Positions 16,656-26,649 of a stretch of 64,000 nt of DNA are shown here, in pieces. Position 1 is the stretch's first letter, and each line of letters opens with the position of its first letter. The DNA is from CAYRGQ01 sp964444885. Lineage in GTDB: Bacteria > Bacteroidota > Bacteroidia > Sphingobacteriales > Sphingobacteriaceae. A program made the position numbers and the translations under genes. Under the pieces are notes generated by a model. The model did no database searches. It had not been told where the DNA came from and saw nothing but the letters and a program-made list of their open reading frames with translations. The stretch is taken from the NCBI GenBank assembly GCA_964444885.1, contig CAYUIZ010000002.1:32318-96317 (forward strand), given 5' to 3'.

Positions 16656-17546
16656 ATGCGCATGAACGAAAAGCTGTTTTATCGGGGTATCTATGGGGAA
16701 GAGAGTATCCCTTTGATACGCGAGGCCATTCACGTTGCTCAATTCGACCGCGTTGCAGAAAACTACGAAGGGCAAATAAAACCACACATACACAACAACT
16801 TACATCAGATCTTCATCATCGAAGAGGGTGCCATCGTATTGCTGTTTAATGATGAGCAGCACACGATCAAGAATAAATCCTATCTTTCCATTCCCACGAA
16901 CGTACTTCACGGCTTCTATATCGACAAATCGACGAAAGGCTGGGTGATCTCCCTGTCCGACTCCGTTTTTGAGGGGCCTTTTCTCCCCTTAGAACCCAGC
17001 ATCCGGACGCCTGACGAAATCCACGTGGTGGGTTTTGATTTCGAAGACCCGCTGCATGTGGAATTATACCGCATCATGCACCGCTGCGTGTTTGAGTTTG
17101 ACCATGAGCTTCCACAGAAAGAAATTGCGTTAGAACACCTGGTCGGCCTGTTACTGGTCGGTCTTAGCCGTATTCCGGCAGCGCAAAAGCAAGCGCTCAA
17201 ATCATTCGATACGGGGTACAAAACGTATTTCCGCCGTTTTACCCAGCTCGTGCGCGAGAATTATTCCTTTGCGATACCGATGGATTTCTACGCAACGAAT
17301 CTATCGATCACCACCGGACACCTCAACCGGGTTTGCAAATCGATTACCGGCAGTTCGCCCAAGGCTATTATCATTGATTACTTTATCGCGGAATCGAAGC
17401 GCATGCTGCAGCAGCAAAAGCTTTCAATAGCGGAAATCGCCTATGCGCTAGGCTTTGACGATCCCGGTTATTTCACCCGGCTATTTCGCCAGAAAACCGG
17501 CCTGACGCCCAAAACGTACCGCAACCAGTCGTTAGGTCGTACGTAG
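16656..17546 (+). CDS. AraC-family transcriptional regulator
   Basis: 296 residues. The N-terminal cupin-like domain contains HIHNNLHQIFIIEEG and a second strand set around LSIPTNVLHGFYI. The C-terminal AraC DNA-binding domain (about 195-290) has two helix-turn-helix units, ending in IAEIAYALGFDDPGYFTRLFRQKTG and TPKTYR. It lies 87 bases after the last pigment gene on the same strand and is the likely local regulator, though it also borders the carbohydrate locus, which runs the other way. Its inducer is unknown. Confidence 0.9.
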   Translation: MRMNEKLFYRGIYGEESIPLIREAIHVAQFDRVAENYEGQIKPHIHNNLHQIFIIEEGAIVLLFNDEQHTIKNKSYLSIPTNVLHGFYIDKSTKGWVISLSDSVFEGPFLPLEPSIRTPDEIHVVGFDFEDPLHVELYRIMHRCVFEFDHELPQKEIALEHLVGLLLVGLSRIPAAQKQALKSFDTGYKTYFRRFTQLVRENYSFAIPMDFYATNLSITTGHLNRVCKSITGSSPKAIIIDYFIAESKRMLQQQKLSIAEIAYALGFDDPGYFTRLFRQKTGLTPKTYRNQSLGRT

Positions 17547-17554
17547 ACGCCCCG

Positions 17555-19834
17555 TTAATCCGTCAATTCAAAACGCAGGGATGACACATCCCGGGAGTTG
17601 CTGCCGATGAACACGTCAAACTCGCCGGGCTCCGCCACGTAATCCAGGGTAGTGTTGTAAAACTTCAAGTCTTCCTCCGTAATCCGGAAGGTGACGTCCT
17701 GCGATTCGCCGGGTTTCAGTCGTATGCGCTTAAAGCCCTTGAGCTCCTTCACTGGCCGGGTCACCGAACCTACCAGGTCGCGAACGTATAATTGCACAAC
17801 CTCTTCCCCCTCGTATGCACCGGTATTGGTGACTTGGACACGCACCTCCAGCGTTTCGCCGGGAGCGATGGATGGCATACTCTGCGTGGGTTCGCCATAT
17901 GCGAACGTCGTGTAGCTTAGGCCAAATCCGAAAGGATAGAGCGGGTCGTTGCTCACGTCCAAGTAGTTGGAGCGGAATTTTTGAAACCACTGTCCGTCAG
18001 CCAGCGGCCGGCCCGTGTTTTTAGTGGCATAGTAGAGGGGCACCTGACCCACGTGCTGGGGAAAGGTTGCGGGTAACTTCCCGGACGGAACCACATCGCC
18101 AAAGAGCACATCGGCAATAGCCACCGCGGCTTCCGTCCCCCCAAACCAAGCATTGAGGATGGCGGGCACGTGTTCGTGTTCCCACACCAAGGTCATCGGG
18201 CGGCCGGCGAAAAGCACCAATACAACGGGCTTGCCGGTATCCAGTAAGGCGGCCAGCAGCCGCTGCTGTACGGGCGGTATACCGATATCTACCCGACTGG
18301 AGGATTCGCCGCTCATCTCGGATGACTCGCCCAAAGCCGCCACGATCACATCGGCTTGCTTCGCTATTTCCAGCGCTTCCGCCAGGACAACCTCTTCTGG
18401 ACGCTCGTCGCGGGGTATCTCCCGGCCAAACATGGTCGCGCGGGCTTGATAATCCGCATCCTCCAGCAGGTTGGACCCGAGGTGATGCAGGATGGTGAGC
18501 TGGTCGCCAACAACCTCCTGCATGCCCTCCAACAGGGACAGCGTGCTTTTCAGGTCGGTGGACACGCTCCACGTACCCGGCATGTTCTCTCCGCTATTGG
18601 CCAAGGGGCCGATCAGCGCCACGGTACCCTGCTTTTGCAAGGGTAATACGCTGCCTTCGTTTTTAAGCAAGACAAATGACTTACCCGCGGCTTCGCGCGC
18701 TTTGGCCTTATGGTCGGGGTGCAAAATCCATTGCTTCGCGCGCGACTCATCGAGGTAGCGGAACGGGTCTTCAAACAGCCCGAGCTTATACTTCGCTTCG
18801 AGCACTAAGCGGCAGGCGCGGTCAATATCGGCTTCGGAAACCGTTCCCGCTACTACCGATTTTTCGAGCGTGGTCAGGTAGCCTTCGCCCACCATATCCA
18901 TTTCTACGCCCGCCTGCAACGACAGGGCCGAGACGGTTTGCAGGTCACCCAATCCGTGGTCGATCAGCTCGTTGACGGCCGTATAGTCCGTCACGACAAA
19001 CCCGTCAAAGCCCCATTCGCCGCGGAGCACGTCGGTCATCAGCCATTTATTTGCCGTAGCGGGAATCCCATTAATGTCGTTAAACGCGGTCATTACGCTC
19101 CCCGCACCAGCGTCGATCGCCGCTTTGTAGGGCGGAAAATACTCATTGTACATGCGGTGGAGGCTCATGTCCGTAGTATGGTAATCGCGGCCAGCCTCGG
19201 CAGCACCATACAGCGCAAAGTGCTTGACACAGGCCATGAGCGTATGGTATGCCGCGAGGTCTTCCCCTTGGTAGCCCCGCACCATGGCTTCCGCAATGCG
19301 GGATCCCAAGTATGTATCCTCGCCACTTCCTTCGGAATAACGACCCCAGCGCGCATCGCGCGAGATATCCACCATGGGGGAGAAGGTCCAGTTAAGGCCA
19401 TCCGCCGAGGCTTCGACCGCCGCAATACGGGCGGATTCCTTAATCAAGTCCATGTCCCAAGTAGCAGCCATCCCCAAGGGTATAGGAAACGTGGTTTTGT
19501 AGCCATGGATCACATCAAGGCCGAAAATCAGCGGTATGCCGAGGCGCGACTCGTTGACGGCCAGTTCCTGCGCGGCGCGGATGCGGGGCACGGTGGTCAT
19601 GCTGAATATTCCGCCGATCTGCCCAGCTTTGATTTTGCCTTCGACACCCGTGTTGCTGGTTGTCCCGGTCACCACTTCCCCGGCGCTCACTAAGTTCAGC
19701 TGTCCGATCTTCTCGGCCAGCGTCATTTTTTCCATCAGCCCCGAAATAAACGCGTCCATCTCCTGTTTCTGCTGTTGTCCGCTCACCCAAAGGGGCAGGG
19801 AAAAAAGTGCGAGCAGAATAGCTTGTCGTTTCAT
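17555..19834 (-). CDS. Glycoside hydrolase family 3 beta-glucosidase, BglX-like
   Basis: 759 residues from ATG 19834. The first 20 residues (MKRQAILLALFSLPLWVSGQ) are a signal peptide, so the enzyme is exported, probably to the periplasm. The GH3 N-domain carries KHFALYG, and the nucleophile is D283 in GFVVTDYTAVNEL. The second domain has GESSEMSGESSSR, with the likely acid/base Glu, and a fibronectin-III-like domain ends the protein. It would release glucose from beta-gluco-oligosaccharides. As the last gene of the carbohydrate locus beside GH144-like enzymes, a preference for beta-1,2-linked oligosaccharides is plausible but inferred. Confidence 0.9.
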   Translation of the reverse strand: MKRQAILLALFSLPLWVSGQQQKQEMDAFISGLMEKMTLAEKIGQLNLVSAGEVVTGTTSNTGVEGKIKAGQIGGIFSMTTVPRIRAAQELAVNESRLGIPLIFGLDVIHGYKTTFPIPLGMAATWDMDLIKESARIAAVEASADGLNWTFSPMVDISRDARWGRYSEGSGEDTYLGSRIAEAMVRGYQGEDLAAYHTLMACVKHFALYGAAEAGRDYHTTDMSLHRMYNEYFPPYKAAIDAGAGSVMTAFNDINGIPATANKWLMTDVLRGEWGFDGFVVTDYTAVNELIDHGLGDLQTVSALSLQAGVEMDMVGEGYLTTLEKSVVAGTVSEADIDRACRLVLEAKYKLGLFEDPFRYLDESRAKQWILHPDHKAKAREAAGKSFVLLKNEGSVLPLQKQGTVALIGPLANSGENMPGTWSVSTDLKSTLSLLEGMQEVVGDQLTILHHLGSNLLEDADYQARATMFGREIPRDERPEEVVLAEALEIAKQADVIVAALGESSEMSGESSSRVDIGIPPVQQRLLAALLDTGKPVVLVLFAGRPMTLVWEHEHVPAILNAWFGGTEAAVAIADVLFGDVVPSGKLPATFPQHVGQVPLYYATKNTGRPLADGQWFQKFRSNYLDVSNDPLYPFGFGLSYTTFAYGEPTQSMPSIAPGETLEVRVQVTNTGAYEGEEVVQLYVRDLVGSVTRPVKELKGFKRIRLKPGESQDVTFRITEEDLKFYNTTLDYVAEPGEFDVFIGSNSRDVSSLRFELTD

Positions 19835-19853
19835 GTTCGATTGTTTTTCACGG

Positions 19854-21569
19854 TTAATCCACGGCGATGATGTGGCTTCGTTCGGAAACGCCATTTTCAT
19901 TAAACGCTTCAATGGCAAAGTAATAGGATTGGTCAGTCGTGAGCCCTTTGATTTCCATTTCGCTATCGCCATACACCATCCAAGAGCTGTAGAGCTTATC
20001 CGGCGCGATACCCCACTTGACATTATACCCCTGTGCATGCGCCTGTTTGTCCCAAGTCACCATGGCGTCGCGCCGGTCAGCATAACGGTCCACGGCCAGG
20101 TTTTGCGCGATACTCGGTGCTTTCCCATTGCCAACACCAAAAACCCGAAGTCCTGAAATGGACAAGTGGGGGGTGGGCACATGGATATTGCGGTAGCGTA
20201 TGTAGCGGACACGCTCGGGCGTGGGCAACTCGACGTAATCGTTCGGAACATCCTTATAGTTCGTGCTTTTGTCAACGAGGATTCGCCAATTTGTCCCGTC
20301 GTCAGACCCCTCGATCACATACTGGTGGTAAAGCCCCTCCGGCTTGCCAAATAGGTTGGATTGATAGTCGTTGTAATTCAGCTGGATGGCATAAACCGTC
20401 CCGACTTGCTCCAAATCAATCTGCAGCCACTGCTGGTCGTCGTTATGCTCGGCAACCCAAAACGTTTTGATGTTTTCTTCGGTAATCCGCGCGGGAAGGA
20501 AATCCCCGACGTATGACGACGCGGTCACGGGCTTGTTGTAGGAAAGCAGCATCCAGCCGGTAAACTGGCCCATTTTGCCGGGGATATGGGGTGCGTAATG
20601 GGGGTAATCGCCGAATGCCATGTTGGAATACATCAGCCCGTCGTCATCAAAATACGTGGGAAACAGACCGATACGGCGCTCCCATCCGATATTGACGTCT
20701 ACGGCCATGGTCGTGAAGTGCCAGAAGTGTCCTGCCGGGCCGCTGACCGTACTGCCATGTCCAGCGCCGTTGATAAAGCCGCCGGGTTTGTAGGAAAACG
20801 GGTTGTTTGGTGCGTATTTGTAGGGGCCGAGCGGTGTGTCGCCGATATACACCCCATCGCCATAGACATTGAATTCGGTGCCCGGAGCTGCATATTGGAG
20901 GTAGTATTTCCCGTTGTGCTTGAGCATGGAGGGCCCTTCAATGTATCCCCGAAGAACGGTGTCGCTGTGGTTTTCGCCGAAGCGTTCCCACCCATGCTTC
21001 TCGCCATCCAGGTTGAACAGTTCGTGTTCCTCGCTGGAAGGAACGAAGCGGTTGGTTCGGTCCAGTTTTTTGGCTCGAATGGGGAGCTTGTTGGACGAGC
21101 CCCAAAACATATAAGCCTGCCCATCGTCATCGATGAAGAGGTCGGGATCCTGGAGCCTGTTCAATACGGACGGCACGGCCTTCCAGTCCCCTTTTTTTGG
21201 ATTGTCCGTGTACAGAATGGCCATGGAGCCCGAGGGATTGCCCGTCATATAAAGCAGGGAATCCTTGTAGTTGTGCGCCGTAGGGGCATTGGACCCTTCA
21301 AAGTACCATTTTTCCGGGCGTACAAACGTCCAGTTGTGCAAATCCGGCGAGTGCCAATACCCCATCGACCGGGTGACGAACATGTAGTAGTCCCCACGAA
21401 ATTCCACCACCGTGGGGTCGGCTCCGGAGCGATACGACAGGCTATCAAACCGTGTGGCGTAGGCGTAGTCCAGGTTCAAGGGGTTGCAGTATGTCCGCTG
21501 CAACAACTGCCCGAACAGCGGGCTGGCCGAAGCCATCAGGATCATCGCGCACCAAAATGTTCTCATCAT
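19854..21569 (-). CDS. Glycoside hydrolase family 43 with discoidin and Fn3 modules
   Basis: 571 residues from ATG 21569, with signal peptide (to about FGQ). The five-blade GH43 domain shows its three acidic residues: Asp in SGADPTV (base), Asp in LQDPDLF, and Glu in GYIEGPSML (acid). An F5/8C discoidin-like carbohydrate-binding module follows (about 340-470: VTASSYVGDFLP, WLQIDLEQVGTVYAI, YIRYRNIHVP), then a fibronectin-III module. GH43 enzymes act on arabinose, xylose or galactose side chains; the exact linkage cannot be read from sequence. It follows the sulfatase by 23 bases. Confidence 0.87.
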   Translation of the reverse strand: MMRTFWCAMILMASASPLFGQLLQRTYCNPLNLDYAYATRFDSLSYRSGADPTVVEFRGDYYMFVTRSMGYWHSPDLHNWTFVRPEKWYFEGSNAPTAHNYKDSLLYMTGNPSGSMAILYTDNPKKGDWKAVPSVLNRLQDPDLFIDDDGQAYMFWGSSNKLPIRAKKLDRTNRFVPSSEEHELFNLDGEKHGWERFGENHSDTVLRGYIEGPSMLKHNGKYYLQYAAPGTEFNVYGDGVYIGDTPLGPYKYAPNNPFSYKPGGFINGAGHGSTVSGPAGHFWHFTTMAVDVNIGWERRIGLFPTYFDDDGLMYSNMAFGDYPHYAPHIPGKMGQFTGWMLLSYNKPVTASSYVGDFLPARITEENIKTFWVAEHNDDQQWLQIDLEQVGTVYAIQLNYNDYQSNLFGKPEGLYHQYVIEGSDDGTNWRILVDKSTNYKDVPNDYVELPTPERVRYIRYRNIHVPTPHLSISGLRVFGVGNGKAPSIAQNLAVDRYADRRDAMVTWDKQAHAQGYNVKWGIAPDKLYSSWMVYGDSEMEIKGLTTDQSYYFAIEAFNENGVSERSHIIAVD

Positions 21570-21592
21570 CTTTCTGTATTTTGTAAAGGAAA

Positions 21593-23110
21593 TCAATACG
21601 TCCCTCTGTATTTGTGGTCAATCCGTCTTTGGGGAATTTTCTTGAGCGGAATCTGTAGTCCACCTGTGCTTTCCAGCCAGTCCCATAGTTCGGCTTTGAG
21701 GCTTCCGGCTATTTGGCCCATCGCCGGGTCGCGGATCAAGTTGTTCATTTCGTATGGGTCAGTTTCCAGATCGTACAACTCATTGATGTCCCACAAGCCG
21801 TGGTTGAAAATATACTTGCATCGGTCGGTTCGGATGGCAAAAACCGTTGGTGTTTGCGGAAACGCCCATTCCCAATAGTACTCATAGAAGACTTTGTCGC
21901 GCCAATTTTTTACTTCGCTGCCGTGCAAAAGGGGCAGAAACGAATATCCCTGCATTTGTTCAGGTGTTTTGATTCCGGCGATATCCAGGACCGTGGGCCC
22001 GATGTCCACATTCATGATCATTTGGGGGATCACCGTGCCAGGCGCGATCCGGTTTGGGTTCCAAGCCAGCAAGGGCACGCGCATCGACGCTTCGTACGCG
22101 TTTCGCTTGTCAATCAAGCCCATTTCACCAAACAAAAACCCGTTGTCGCCCATATAAACCACCAGGGTATTCTCGGCCAACCCCTGCTGCTCCAGCCAAT
22201 CCATGACCCGACCGATGCTTTCGTCCACGCTCAGTAATGTTTCGCAATACTGGCGATAGAAGTCTTCAAAAGAGATTTCGCCGTCGTACATGTAATCCAC
22301 GCCGTGCCAGCTGTACCGCTGCTTATGCACCCAATCCGGAATATCGTCGATGTTGACCGGTCCGTCATACGGGGTTTCGATTCCCACGCGCTTGCTACTG
22401 TCCGTGGCCGTCAGGTACATGGAGGGCGGGGTCATGATGGGCATGTCCCGATACTTTCCACGGTGTCGCTCCGCGGGGTCAAAATCAGCATGGACGCCCT
22501 TGTGTGATAAGTATAGGAAGAACGGCTCTTCACCACGGAGTGTGCCCAGCCAGTCGAGCGCATGGTCGGTAAGCAAGTCCGTTGTATAACTTCCTTCGGG
22601 CTGCTTTATTTCCTTTCCATTGATGTTGAAGGTGGGGGAATAATACATCCCTTGGCCTCGGAAGCTCACCCACTGGTCAAAACCGGGCTGCACACCACTG
22701 TAGTCGTGGCCCATGTGCCATTTGCCGAAAAACCCGGTTTTGTATCCGGCCTCCTGGAGGTATTCCGGGAAGAACGTCAGCCCCTCTGGTTTGGGAGCAT
22801 TATTGTCCACGATGGTGTGCGTATGGGCATATTGGCCGGTCAGGATAGACGCCCGGCTGGGCGAGCACAAGGCCGTACTGACGAAAGCGTTTTGCAAGTG
22901 TGCGCCCTCACGTGCCATGCGGTCCATAGCTGGGGTCTCCAGGCCCGGCACCTTGTCCATGAATCCCATAAAGTCATAGCGGTGGTCATCACTGAGAATA
23001 AAAACCACGTTATAGGGCTTGTCCACTACTTGTGCCGTGACGCCTATACTGAAGCATAGCGCCAGAAGTAGCAGCGCCGGCTGTAGGGTTTTGCTCGTTA
23101 TGTTAATCAT
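21593..23110 (-). CDS. Secreted sulfatase (formylglycine type)
   Basis: 505 residues with a signal peptide (cleavage near VTAQ). The sulfatase signature is C82-SPSR-ASILTG, whose cysteine must be oxidised to formylglycine. Calcium ligands are visible in ILSDDHRYD (38-46) and MGDNGF. It belongs to the alkaline phosphatase superfamily (S1 type) and removes sulfate esters, here probably from a glycan taken up by the locus. The maturing enzyme (FGE or anSME) is not in the window. A sulfatase next to GH43 suggests a sulfated polysaccharide. Confidence 0.93.
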   Translation of the reverse strand: MINITSKTLQPALLLLALCFSIGVTAQVVDKPYNVVFILSDDHRYDFMGFMDKVPGLETPAMDRMAREGAHLQNAFVSTALCSPSRASILTGQYAHTHTIVDNNAPKPEGLTFFPEYLQEAGYKTGFFGKWHMGHDYSGVQPGFDQWVSFRGQGMYYSPTFNINGKEIKQPEGSYTTDLLTDHALDWLGTLRGEEPFFLYLSHKGVHADFDPAERHRGKYRDMPIMTPPSMYLTATDSSKRVGIETPYDGPVNIDDIPDWVHKQRYSWHGVDYMYDGEISFEDFYRQYCETLLSVDESIGRVMDWLEQQGLAENTLVVYMGDNGFLFGEMGLIDKRNAYEASMRVPLLAWNPNRIAPGTVIPQMIMNVDIGPTVLDIAGIKTPEQMQGYSFLPLLHGSEVKNWRDKVFYEYYWEWAFPQTPTVFAIRTDRCKYIFNHGLWDINELYDLETDPYEMNNLIRDPAMGQIAGSLKAELWDWLESTGGLQIPLKKIPQRRIDHKYRGTY

Positions 23111-23154
23111 CGTCCTGCTTTTTTTGTGTACGTATATATTCGTTTTCGTTTGGA

Positions 23155-24501
23155 TTATAATGGATGCATGGTGCTCTCGAATCCTAGCTTTTTCAGTCCT
23201 TCCCTAATTTCGGGAGCTCCCATAAACAAGTTCCAAAGTAATCCGCTGCGGTGGTTCTCAATCATCCCCACGATGGGGCCTTGGTCGATGGCCAAGTAGC
23301 GCTCGGGGTACCAATCCTCTGTCTCGCTATAGGCGTCATAGAAGCCATACTTGCCCCACACCTTGTCGCCGAGCTCTTCGTAGAGGTAGCGGATCACCTG
23401 CATACTGTACTCGGGCGTGTAGGGGTATGAGGATAAAGCGGCAGTAGGGGAGATTACCCCGCGGTCGTTGTTGGGGTTGTGCGCGGCGTAGCCCTTGACC
23501 GAGTAGCTGGCGGTGAACCCCCAGGCGTGTTCGCCGTAGCCCGCAAATCCGTTGGGATTTTCGATGGCGTGCTGCCGGTGGATTAGCGCGTGGTTTCTGT
23601 TCAGCTCCCAATAATCGGCGTAACGATCCGTCAGGCCTCGTGGGTCAAGCCCCAGGTATGAATAATGCGACCAGAAAAGGGGTCCCACCGAGTTGTTGGG
23701 TTCGTTGTGTTTCAACACCATGGGGATACCGTACTGTTCGAGGTCCGTAGCGATCGTTCCGCCACGCGCCCAACCTTCGTGATAGACCTCGGCAGGCACG
23801 CCATGGGTGGGCGAGGACGCGGCCATCACATACGCAATCAGGCATTCGTCATAGCCCCGCACGGGGTGGTTGGCGGCCCAGCCCTGTGTCGGGCTCCAGT
23901 GCCAATACAGCACGTTTTGGCCGTCTTGGCGATAGTGGTTCCAGTCGATGCCTTTCCACAGCGTGTCGGCCGCGGCGGCCAGCTGCTTCTCGGTGTCGTT
24001 GCCGTCTTTGAAATATTCGCGCACAGTCACCAATGCTTGGGCCATGAAGGCCGTTTCGACAATGTCGCCACCGTCATCCTTATCGCTGAACGCCCTCACC
24101 TTTCCGGTTGGACCATACAGCCAATGCGGCCAGGCGCCGTGATAGCGGTCGGCCTCGGCTAAGAAGTGCGTAATCTTCCCCAAGCGCTCCACGCCAGCCT
24201 CGCGCGAAATAAATCCGCGCTCGATACCCACCAAAATAGCCATTACGCCAAACCCGCTTCCGCCGATGGTAACGACCTCTTGGTCGTTTTGTGGATATTC
24301 ACCGTCGATGTGGACGCGCTCCCTGGCCATGCCAGAATTAGGCTCGGCTCCGTCCCAAAAATATTGGAAGGTCTGCTGTTGGACAAGGGTGAGCAGGGAG
24401 TCGTCGTCTAAAGGCTGCTGTGTGTTTTCGGCCGTCTCGTTGCACGCCGTTGCCAAAAAACCAATCGCTATAATCAGGATGTAGGAAAACCTCATGTTCA
24501 T
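23155..24501 (-). CDS. PF10091 'glycoamylase' lipoprotein, GH144-like
   Basis: 448 residues. The lipobox FLATAC gives a lipidated Cys near residue 20, so the enzyme is membrane-anchored. The alpha/alpha-barrel domain fills nearly the whole protein; conserved blocks include IGGSGFGVMA, AWPHWLYG, DDGGDIVETAFM, HWSPTQGW, GEHAWGFTAS, DRGVISPTAALSSYPYTP and AIDQGPIVGMIENHRSGLLW. The founding member of CAZy family GH144, an endo-beta-1,2-glucanase of Chitinophaga pinensis, has this domain, so beta-1,2-glucanase activity is a reasonable prediction but not proven. A second paralogue lies next to it. Confidence 0.85.
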   Translation of the reverse strand: MNMRFSYILIIAIGFLATACNETAENTQQPLDDDSLLTLVQQQTFQYFWDGAEPNSGMARERVHIDGEYPQNDQEVVTIGGSGFGVMAILVGIERGFISREAGVERLGKITHFLAEADRYHGAWPHWLYGPTGKVRAFSDKDDGGDIVETAFMAQALVTVREYFKDGNDTEKQLAAAADTLWKGIDWNHYRQDGQNVLYWHWSPTQGWAANHPVRGYDECLIAYVMAASSPTHGVPAEVYHEGWARGGTIATDLEQYGIPMVLKHNEPNNSVGPLFWSHYSYLGLDPRGLTDRYADYWELNRNHALIHRQHAIENPNGFAGYGEHAWGFTASYSVKGYAAHNPNNDRGVISPTAALSSYPYTPEYSMQVIRYLYEELGDKVWGKYGFYDAYSETEDWYPERYLAIDQGPIVGMIENHRSGLLWNLFMGAPEIREGLKKLGFESTMHPL

Positions 24502-24564
24502 TCTTTTCGTTGTTCACTAATTATTAATTCTACTTATTCTTCTGTGTTTCAGGCCTGCCCTGCA

Positions 24565-26526
24565 TTAAAAGCTGAATCCCAATTTGGTTAGGCCGGCCCG
24601 GATTTCTGGTGCACTCATAAACAAGTCCCACAGCAAGCCTGTGCGATAGTTCTCGATCATTAGGATAATCGGTCCTTGGTCAATCGCTATATTGGAGCTG
24701 GCCACCCAGCCCTCCGTAATGTTGAACGCATCGTAAAAACCATACGGGCCCCACAGCCGATCGCCCATGGTGTAATAAAAAAACTTCAGCGCTTTCATGG
24801 ATTCGTCTGGCGTATAGGGGAATGACGAAAGGGCGGCCGTAGGCGATATAACGCCCCGGTCGTTGGTGGGTGAATGGGCGGCATAGCCGGCGTTGCCGTC
24901 GCTAGCCGTCAAGCCCCAGCAATCTTCCCCGTATCCCACGAAGTTGTTGGGGTTCGTGATGCTGTACTTGTGGTGGATCAGCGTGTGGTTCACGTTTTGC
25001 GTCCAATAATTGGCATACGCATCGCTCAGGTTACGCGGATCAATTCCTAAAAACGAATACTGGGCGAAGAACAGGGGGCCGCCGTAGTTGGGTCCCAGCG
25101 GCAAGACTGTTCCCTCGAAGGTGTTGCCGTTGCGCATGCCACCATTTCTCGCCCAGCCATTGTCGTACACACTTTTGGGGATGCTGTGTGTGGGCGACGA
25201 TGCCGCCAGCACGTACGTGATCAGGCTTTCGTTCCAGCCATTAATCTGCAGGTTCATCGTCCATTCCTTGTCCGGCGACCAATGCCAGAAAAGAACGTCG
25301 CGCTCGCCTCGGCGGTACCAATCCCACTCCACGCCTTCCCATAGCGCGTTAATCCGGCTCGCCAGCTGGTCTTCGTCAGCAACCGCACGGTCAAGGTATT
25401 GCCTGAACGTAATGAGGCCCTGCACGAGCAAGGCGGTTTCTACCAAATCCCCTCCGTTATCATTCGTACTAAACGGTAATGCCGCTCCCGTGTTGCCGTG
25501 GATCCAGTGTGACCACGCACCGTGGAACCGATCAGCATTTTCCAAAAAGGAAACGATCTTCTCCATTCGCTCCAGTCCCTGCTGGCGCGTAATGAAACCA
25601 CGCTCCATGCCGACGACTAGCGCCATAATGCCAAAACCCGATCCGCCGCTCGTGACGGTGTTACCCGACGTGTTGCGTTCGCGGGCCATGCCACTCTCCG
25701 GGTGTGCAAAATCCCAAAAATACTTGAATGTTTGCTCCTGAACGAGCGTGAGCAGGGCGTCGTCTGACAACACCGGAAATTTCGGCTCGGGGTCGATATC
25801 CGTGTACAGTGTCCGTTCCGCCCCTGAAAAAACTTGGCCGTCAGCACCTTTTAGACCATCGGAAATGGTCAGCGTGTACCGGGTGAGATAATCCAGCGGC
25901 TGGGAAGAGACGAGGTGGATTTCATGCTTGTCAGGTGATAGCGAAACGCGAAGGCCGCCAGACGATATGCCCGAGACCTGCACGGCACCCTGCACCGATG
26001 TCTCGTTCAGGGGCACAGAAAAACGAAGGGCCATATCCAGGGTGAGGGGCACTTCAGTAAGGCGAGAGGCATCGGTAACCGCGAGGCCGTCTATCACGAT
26101 GGATTCCAATACCAAACCGCCCGCTACAGTCGTGAAGGACACTTGCTGCGGGCTGATGGCGGCGCCGTCCGCGCCCGTCAACTGGGCGGAAATATGAATC
26201 ATGTAGGTCGTTTTGTTCTGCAGGACGCCCACGGGGTAGATGACGATGGCCCGCCCTTGGCTCGCGAAACCAATATCGGCATTGACCGGCTGCCCCGCTG
26301 CGGACAAGGTAATCGCGGATGCCGCTGTCGATTGGTTAACCGGCTGGGAAAACAAGAGGGTAATGCTCCGGTCTATGGGAAGCCCTTCATTCGCCTCTCC
26401 CCCCAGATTAAGCTGTTCGGCGCCCACAGACACCTCCTGTAGGCTAAGCACACCCGCCCGGTCCTTTTTGCATCCGGAGAGAAAAGCAACCACTAAAATA
26501 AGGGGGAAAACGATGCTGTACCGCAT
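24565..26526 (-). CDS. PF10091 'glycoamylase' lipoprotein with Ig-like domains, GH144-like
   Basis: 653 residues from ATG 26526, with lipobox FLSGC. About 240 residues of two Big_5-like Ig domains precede the same catalytic domain as in the neighbouring gene: GGSGFGIMA, AWSHWIHG, DNGGDLVETALL, HWSPDKEW, GEDCWGLTAS, DRGVISPTAALSSFPYTP. The two catalytic domains are clearly related and probably arose by duplication; the Ig extension may reach away from the outer membrane or bind glycan. Expected to be the second endo-glucanase of the locus. Confidence 0.85.
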   Translation of the reverse strand: MRYSIVFPLILVVAFLSGCKKDRAGVLSLQEVSVGAEQLNLGGEANEGLPIDRSITLLFSQPVNQSTAASAITLSAAGQPVNADIGFASQGRAIVIYPVGVLQNKTTYMIHISAQLTGADGAAISPQQVSFTTVAGGLVLESIVIDGLAVTDASRLTEVPLTLDMALRFSVPLNETSVQGAVQVSGISSGGLRVSLSPDKHEIHLVSSQPLDYLTRYTLTISDGLKGADGQVFSGAERTLYTDIDPEPKFPVLSDDALLTLVQEQTFKYFWDFAHPESGMARERNTSGNTVTSGGSGFGIMALVVGMERGFITRQQGLERMEKIVSFLENADRFHGAWSHWIHGNTGAALPFSTNDNGGDLVETALLVQGLITFRQYLDRAVADEDQLASRINALWEGVEWDWYRRGERDVLFWHWSPDKEWTMNLQINGWNESLITYVLAASSPTHSIPKSVYDNGWARNGGMRNGNTFEGTVLPLGPNYGGPLFFAQYSFLGIDPRNLSDAYANYWTQNVNHTLIHHKYSITNPNNFVGYGEDCWGLTASDGNAGYAAHSPTNDRGVISPTAALSSFPYTPDESMKALKFFYYTMGDRLWGPYGFYDAFNITEGWVASSNIAIDQGPIILMIENYRTGLLWDLFMSAPEIRAGLTKLGFSF

Positions 26527-26649
26527 AAGCTGAATTGTTTGTCTACAATATCTCGTTTGGATAAAAGCCGTTGCAACGAAACCCTGTAGCAGGTTGTTTC
26601 GTTGCAACGGTTTGCAGGCTTGGCTATACCGTGCCTGAAAAATACGGGA

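Noticed and set aside
20586..21878. 430-codon open frame on the plus strand opposite the GH43 and sulfatase genes
   Set aside because: Both opposite-strand genes have clear catalytic motifs; the antisense product resembles nothing and lacks a promoter element.
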